Source: Candidatus Riflebacteria bacterium HGW-Riflebacteria-2 (GTDB lineage Bacteria > Muiribacteriota > Ozemobacteria > Ozemobacterales > Ozemobacteraceae). From it: DNA of 64,000 nt. The stretch lies in contig PGYA01000008.1 of the NCBI GenBank assembly GCA_002839435.1, positions 1-64,000 on the forward strand, in the 5' to 3' direction. The notes below the pieces were generated by a model, which was given only the letters and a program-made list of their open reading frames with translations, was not told the DNA's origin and searched no databases. This document shows, one piece after another, positions 59,110 through 64,000 of the stretch. Position 1 is the stretch's first letter, and every line of letters begins with the position of its first letter. Position numbers and translations under genes: made by a program.

Positions 59110-62027
59110 CTGACTTCTCCTGACCTGCGGATCATCAGGAAAGTAAGATCGTCGTCCTGGTTGACCGCCCAGCAGTTGTAGCCTGCCATGATGTTTTTCC
59201 AGTATTCTTCAAGATCTTCGGCCCAGGCTGTCTGCAAAAGTTTTTCGAAGCGCGGATAGCCCATCATTTCGCCACTGGCATCTACGGCTTCGATTATGCC
59301 GTCAGTATAGAGAATGAGCGTTTCATCAGCACCAATCTCAGCCGAACTCTCTGTGTGAGCTTTTTTACTGGCACTGCCAAGCGGCATGCCATTAACCTTT
59401 AAACAAGTTGCCGAAGAACCGTTTTTGCCAACGATATAGGGATAGCATTGCCCGGCATTGGCGATGGTAAAGTTGCCTGACCGGCAATCCAGATCGATGA
59501 CCTGCGCGGTCATCATGCGCCGCCAGTTTCGTTCTTTAAGCTTGAGCAAAATCTTGTTGGTTCTGCCAAGCAGATCAGACGGCCCGGCAAAATTACCCTG
59601 CATACTGACTATAACGGCTTTAGCCATCGACATTATCATTGCCGCCGGTATGCCATGACCGGCAACATCGCCAAAAAAGACTCCCAGTCTGTTATCGGGC
59701 AGGTCGAAATAATCGTAATAATCGCCGCCCATCTTGCTCATAAACAGGGAACGGGCAAACAGTCTGACTGCGCCACGCTGATATTTTTCTGCTGGAAGCA
59801 GACTTACCTGGACAGAAGTTCCCAGAGAGAGGTCATGCAGATCTTTCATGGTTTGATTAAAAACTTTAACCAGCATCCCAAGTTCGTCTTCAGATTGGTA
59901 ATCGACCCGAAACTTGAAATCACGGGCACGGATACGACCGATGCCGTCGGCCAGAGAACCTACCGGTACCAGCAGGCGCCTTGAAAACTGTCTGACAATC
60001 TGCAGTAACACGATAAAGACCAGAATCATCAACAGTGCAATAGCGATTTGCAGGCGCTGAATACGGTTTTCGATAATTTCCTGCGGATAAAGAGCGACAA
60101 GTATTCCTTCAGAAAGTTCATTGCCCGAAATAGAAGTGAACAGGTATTTTTGGCCGTCAATCTCAACATTCTGCTCGGCTACAAGTTTTCTACTGCTGGT
60201 CTGCCGCATCAATCTGCGGGTAAGGGGTGTTTCAATATTTCTCAGAGCAAATACTCTTTCGCTTTTTTTATCCATAACCGCGAGGTGGCGGGGTAACACA
60301 GCCATACTGCTCTGCTGCAGACGTTCAGGCGCCAAAACCTGTAGAAACTTTTGCCGGTCCCACGAAACGCCCAAGATACCCCACATATCAGCATTTTTCT
60401 GGTCGCCGGTAAACTTGAGATAAGCATGGCGGTCGCTTGCACCGGCTCCAAGAATTGAGAACCGGTCGAGCATCGAGATGAAGTAATGCAGCATAAGGTC
60501 GTCAGATGATACCTTGGACATCATAGAATCGCGCTTGACCGTCTCTTCAACCTTATGCCGGTTAAACACTACGAGTGCACGCATCAGCATATCGGTCACC
60601 AGTCGGTCGGCGCGCTCTGATGTATTCGATATATACAGCGCCCGTCTGCCTCCTGCTTCGAGCACAGCAGCCTCCTGGGGTGCAATCTCAAGCAGCAACT
60701 CACGCAGTTTCTCGATTTCATGTTCCGGCCACTTCTCTTTGCCATAACGCCGATTGCGCTCATCGACAAACTCGTTCATTCTTTTTGCCAAGGCATTGGC
60801 CGCTTCAGGAAAGCGCAGGTCGAATTCGCGCAAAATTCGCAGTGATTCCTGGTGGGCAGCGTTTATCAGCTCGTTTTTCTTTTCGCTGAAAAACTCATAA
60901 CCAGTTGAAACCAGAACCAGAAAAGGCAGGCCATTGGCAAAAACAAAAAGTAACAGCATTTTTTGCTGCACCGACAGATAAAACTCGTGATAGCGCAACG
61001 ACAGACAATAGAATATGAAGCCACCAACAAGAAGCCATTTAAACAAATTAAGCATAAGTGCCAGAGCGAGCTGCTCGGGAGCGGTAATGCCTTTTTTATC
61101 AATATAGCTGAGAATTATGAGTTCAGGCGAGACCTGCCTGATATTTACCAGAAAGTCGGGGCTATGCCGCTTAGATACTGCATAACTTTCAAAGTTACGC
61201 ACTTCTATCAGCAGCTGACTGGCCTGTCCACGATCGTGCGGCAGACCAAAATTTCGGTAGGTTCGGGTTTTTACGAAAGCCAGCTTTTCCTGCTGACTGC
61301 CGCGGTTAAAATTCTCCACAATCAGCTGCGGGCCGATCTGGCGATGCTGCAGGCGATCATCGACAAAGCAGGCCAGAGAAAAATTGTCGCCAGGATAGTA
61401 CCAGAGGAGCTTGCGTTCTCTCTCATCACTTACGGTAAGACAATTACCAAGATAACCGGAGCGAAGTGGAGCAAACAGGTGAGCGGGCAGCAGATACGGC
61501 CCAAAATAGCCACGCAAAAGGTTTATGCGCTGATTGACCTTGTCAAAGCTTGCGGGATCAGAGAAAGGGTCGCTTTCAAAATACTGCCGGAGCAGTACCA
61601 TAACCTCAAACATCGACTTGAGAACATACTGAAAACGTTTCTCTTCGGTCAAACGCTTATTTATGTTGCCGTTGCTGTCATAAACCACAAAACTTATGTG
61701 ATTGCCGAACAGCTTTTTGAATGCTTCGATCCTTTTTTCAAGCTGTTTCTGGGGCTGATCCGAACGATCAGCCATAACGAAATTCTTTCGCAGAACAGCA
61801 TGAATAAAGGCACGGTCGGCATGCAGATTTTCGAGATTGTCGAGGGCAAGATCAAGGATTTCAAAGTTCCCGGCGATCTCGCTTTCGCGCTGCATAGTAA
61901 AGTGCGAAACGAGAATAAGCCAGACCAGATAAGCCGGCAGCACCAGGGCAAAAGTGACCCTGGCCAGCAACAAGGTTATCTTTCTGAGGTCTTCAGACAA
62001 TGCTTTCACTCTCGACAGGCTTATCAA
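59106..62027 (-). CDS. Twin-sensor receptor with intact SpoIIE-type phosphatase domain (second in tandem)
   Basis: A 973-residue protein with the same layout: TM1 (~20-42), sensor 1, paired TMs (~320-390), sensor 2, TM4 (~655-680), HAMP, PP2C. Here all metal ligands are present: Asp769 in MGGDYYD, GDVAGHG, Asp909 in YTDG and the final DDLTF. It should be an active serine/threonine phosphatase, probably acting on an anti-sigma-antagonist protein as in RsbU/SpoIIE systems (inference; no STAS or RsbW-like kinase gene is in view). The start is uncertain: TTG at 62027, or GTG at 62009. It overlaps the upstream receptor by 35 bases. Confidence 0.85.
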   Translation of the reverse strand: MISLSRVKALSEDLRKITLLLARVTFALVLPAYLVWLILVSHFTMQRESEIAGNFEILDLALDNLENLHADRAFIHAVLRKNFVMADRSDQPQKQLEKRIEAFKKLFGNHISFVVYDSNGNINKRLTEEKRFQYVLKSMFEVMVLLRQYFESDPFSDPASFDKVNQRINLLRGYFGPYLLPAHLFAPLRSGYLGNCLTVSDERERKLLWYYPGDNFSLACFVDDRLQHRQIGPQLIVENFNRGSQQEKLAFVKTRTYRNFGLPHDRGQASQLLIEVRNFESYAVSKRHSPDFLVNIRQVSPELIILSYIDKKGITAPEQLALALMLNLFKWLLVGGFIFYCLSLRYHEFYLSVQQKMLLLFVFANGLPFLVLVSTGYEFFSEKKNELINAAHQESLRILREFDLRFPEAANALAKRMNEFVDERNRRYGKEKWPEHEIEKLRELLLEIAPQEAAVLEAGGRRALYISNTSERADRLVTDMLMRALVVFNRHKVEETVKRDSMMSKVSSDDLMLHYFISMLDRFSILGAGASDRHAYLKFTGDQKNADMWGILGVSWDRQKFLQVLAPERLQQSSMAVLPRHLAVMDKKSERVFALRNIETPLTRRLMRQTSSRKLVAEQNVEIDGQKYLFTSISGNELSEGILVALYPQEIIENRIQRLQIAIALLMILVFIVLLQIVRQFSRRLLVPVGSLADGIGRIRARDFKFRVDYQSEDELGMLVKVFNQTMKDLHDLSLGTSVQVSLLPAEKYQRGAVRLFARSLFMSKMGGDYYDYFDLPDNRLGVFFGDVAGHGIPAAMIMSMAKAVIVSMQGNFAGPSDLLGRTNKILLKLKERNWRRMMTAQVIDLDCRSGNFTIANAGQCYPYIVGKNGSSATCLKVNGMPLGSASKKAHTESSAEIGADETLILYTDGIIEAVDASGEMMGYPRFEKLLQTAWAEDLEEYWKNIMAGYNCWAVNQDDDLTFLMIRRSGEVR

Positions 62028-64000
62028 AACAGCTTATCACAGCCATGGTCATATCATCACGGCAATCCGCTGCTCCGACCCGCCCTTTTACTGCAGCTAT
62101 CACCTCATCATACCATGCTTTCGGGCAATGACTGCGATTTTTCACAAGGTCGTTAATAAAATCTGAAAAACCGGTTTCACTGTTGCGGTATAAGCCGCCG
62201 CTGTATAGTATCAGGCTCCCACCCGGTTTCAGGCTGAAAGTTTTAAGGCAGCAGACAGTTTTGCGACCGGTTCCCAGTGGGGTTGAAGGCATATCGGCAA
62301 CATTTGCATCGCCATCAACAGGATCAATCGTGACCGGGAAACAATGTCCGGCATTGGCAACAGTGACTTCAGATTTGCGACAATCGAGAAGAGCACACTG
62401 CATCGTCATGCACTTCCGGCCGGCACGACTGCTCAATTCACGCAAAAGAGTATCGAGACGCACCAGCAATTTTTCCGGCTGATCATAGAGGCGGTTCAGT
62501 TTTAAAATACAAGCCTTAACATAAGCCAGTATAAGGCTTACCCCGATGCCGCTACCGGCAACATCACCTATAACAATCATTACCCGTTGATCGGTAAGCT
62601 GCTCAACCGCAAGATAATCTCCGGAAAAATTATACTGACTGATGCTGGCAGCAAACCACTTGACTTGGCCAGTCTGTGCCGGCTCAGACATGTTGTCACT
62701 GAGTTTTTCCTGAACGGTCGAAGCAACCTGCAGTTCTTCAAGATCGACAAGTGTGGTGTTGAACACCTTAGCCAGATTACCAAATTCGTCACCGCCAAGA
62801 TCTGCCAGGCGAAAGGCAAAATCACGTTTCTGGAGCGCAACGATGCCTCGTTGCAGCTCAGCAAGAGGTAAAAGTATCGACCGCGCAACAAAAAGTCCCA
62901 TAGCCAGCGAAACCAGAATACTGACAATCGCCAGAGCAACGAAAAGCTGTTTTTTTCGACTGACTTCGCGATCTATGGCCGAAATGGGATAAAGACCAAT
63001 CAGACGTATAGTATCTATTGAACTGCATTTAAGCCCCATGAGCAGATGTTTTTCACCTTCCCAGTCGCAAAAATCGACTTCAGCCCCTGATCTTTCGCGC
63101 AGCTTGGCAGAATAGAGTCGTAACTGCTGGTGATCGAGTAATTCAGGCGGATTTGCGTAACGAAAGTCTTCGTCTACCGCCATGACCTTTATTCCGAGCG
63201 GATTTCGATTAAAATCAGTGATAAGCTGATCGATGTAATGCCTGTGCAGCTGATGGGCATTCCACAGATAAAGAAAAACATAGTTGGCCAGCCCACTGTC
63301 GGGGTCTCTGAAAAGGTCAATATAAGCAGGGAAGTAGCGAAACCCCATTCCCCACTGCCAGAAAGAACCGGTTGCCGCAAAAAATTCCTGAAACATTTCA
63401 TGAGGGCGTAACTGCCCAAGCGACTCGGCAATGAGTTCAACCTGAGCCACCATCATTTCAGAAATCGATTTTCGATTAAGCACCGCCAGATAATACTGCC
63501 CAAGCTTGCCCATAGAATCGACAAGCGTCTGCATCGATTTGTAACGGGCCCAGTCCATATTGATTTCTTCGATGAACTTGCCGTCTTTCATTATTCCAAG
63601 CTCACTGCCAATGTAAGGCGTGCTGCTTCCGATCAGGAAAAGGCGAAAAGGCTCACCCGACTGTGCCTGCAGAAATTCGGCAATGTTGCTGCGATCAGGG
63701 CGGTGATTGGTTACACGCTGCTCCAGCTTATCGAGAGCTTTTCGCACCCGGCGTAGCTGACGCGAATATTCGCTGACAAACATTTCATCGATATTCTGCA
63801 GATAGGTGACCCCTTTGCTGAAACTTTCAGCCTGCAGATAAAGCCGATACTGACCGAGATAATCATAGCCAACAAGAGCCATTATCAGCAGCGAAACAGC
63901 ATTTGACAGCACAAAAAGAATTATCAACTGTCTTCTGATATTCAGATTAATGCTGCTGCCACAGCAGATAACCCGAAAACTGCGCCAGAGCACATACAAT
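61993..64000 (-). CDS. Twin-sensor receptor with degenerate SpoIIE-type phosphatase domain (first in tandem, N-terminus beyond the window)
   Basis: The visible ~668 residues begin near the paired TM helices (RRQLIILFVLSNAVSLLIMA), so TM1 and sensor 1 lie outside. Sensor 2, TM4 (LFVALAIVSILVSLAMGLFV), HAMP and the PP2C domain follow. GDY and GDVAGSG are kept, and the final RDDMT pair is intact, but the TDG motif is SGG (LILYSGGL), losing that metal Asp. The activity is likely lost or reduced. The domain is close in sequence to the third receptor, so the two probably arose by duplication. Confidence 0.85.
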   Translation of the reverse strand, partial: LYVLWRSFRVICCGSSINLNIRRQLIILFVLSNAVSLLIMALVGYDYLGQYRLYLQAESFSKGVTYLQNIDEMFVSEYSRQLRRVRKALDKLEQRVTNHRPDRSNIAEFLQAQSGEPFRLFLIGSSTPYIGSELGIMKDGKFIEEINMDWARYKSMQTLVDSMGKLGQYYLAVLNRKSISEMMVAQVELIAESLGQLRPHEMFQEFFAATGSFWQWGMGFRYFPAYIDLFRDPDSGLANYVFLYLWNAHQLHRHYIDQLITDFNRNPLGIKVMAVDEDFRYANPPELLDHQQLRLYSAKLRERSGAEVDFCDWEGEKHLLMGLKCSSIDTIRLIGLYPISAIDREVSRKKQLFVALAIVSILVSLAMGLFVARSILLPLAELQRGIVALQKRDFAFRLADLGGDEFGNLAKVFNTTLVDLEELQVASTVQEKLSDNMSEPAQTGQVKWFAASISQYNFSGDYLAVEQLTDQRVMIVIGDVAGSGIGVSLILAYVKACILKLNRLYDQPEKLLVRLDTLLRELSSRAGRKCMTMQCALLDCRKSEVTVANAGHCFPVTIDPVDGDANVADMPSTPLGTGRKTVCCLKTFSLKPGGSLILYSGGLYRNSETGFSDFINDLVKNRSHCPKAWYDEVIAAVKGRVGAADCRDDMTMAVISCFDKPVESESIV

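Noticed and set aside
60963..62156. A 397-codon open frame on the plus strand
   Set aside because: It lies wholly opposite the intact phosphatase receptor gene, has no domain features and fits the codon shadow of that gene.

Overview
The window reads as one contiguous bacterial chromosome segment of about 64 kb. It is densely coded on both strands and shows no rRNA, tRNA, CRISPR array, phage or insertion sequence. The gene set suggests a diderm, peptidoglycan-making bacterium of a deep-branching, poorly cultured lineage. Evidence for this is a murD-ftsW-murG-ftsQ-ftsA-ftsZ cluster, dxs of the MEP isoprenoid route, a SlyX-like protein, an outer-membrane-type barrel candidate, and many large two-sensor membrane receptors. 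Candidatus Riflebacteria or a neighbour would fit, but that assignment is a guess made without any database search.

Layout. 1-5128 (minus): a compact operon of two B12-binding-type radical SAM proteins, two GNAT-like proteins (the first with an apparent frameshift) and a GH3-family acyl-acid amido synthetase that runs off the left edge. 5222-6480: a GNAT and a nitroreductase. 6641-11286: a secreted protein, a von Willebrand A protein, a small M1-peptidase-like secreted protein and an EamA transporter. 11301-16918 (minus): two adjacent transmembrane class III nucleotide cyclases whose catalytic residues are complementary, which predicts an obligate heterodimer. 17039-22900: an 827-residue exported or membrane protein of unknown function, a YbhN-like integral membrane protein, and larB-larC of nickel-pincer cofactor synthesis.

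22995-30011: the division and cell-wall cluster, ending in ftsZ and a terminator. 30170-38733: a radical SAM protein, a BMP-type lipoprotein, glutamate racemase, a zinc-ribbon/propeller membrane protein, a duplicated Cys-knuckle protein, a YjbH-like protein and NAD(P)HX repair. 38808-46230: a metallo-beta-lactamase-fold hydrolase, rlmH, cheR, cheB, a rubrerythrin-like protein, a polyprenyl glycosylphosphotransferase, a DUF1858 protein and dxs. 46282-47783: a DUF985 cupin, then a solitary bacterial-microcompartment-domain protein followed by an IscU-type scaffold.

47824-51778: a consensus sigma70-type promoter, a tiny leader ORF and a perfect intrinsic terminator precede a two-gene heterodimeric ABC exporter, a layout typical of transcription attenuation. 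51867-55874: a Uma2 protein and two secreted proteins of unknown function. 56025-64000 (minus): a SlyX-like protein and three tandem SpoIIE-type phosphatase receptors. Two of the three have lost key catalytic residues.

The strongest leads are the split-site cyclase pair, the mixed active/degenerate phosphatase triplet with the same twin-sensor layout, the leader-peptide attenuator before the ABC exporter, the orphan BMC-domain protein with IscU, and the radical SAM/GNAT/GH3 cluster.
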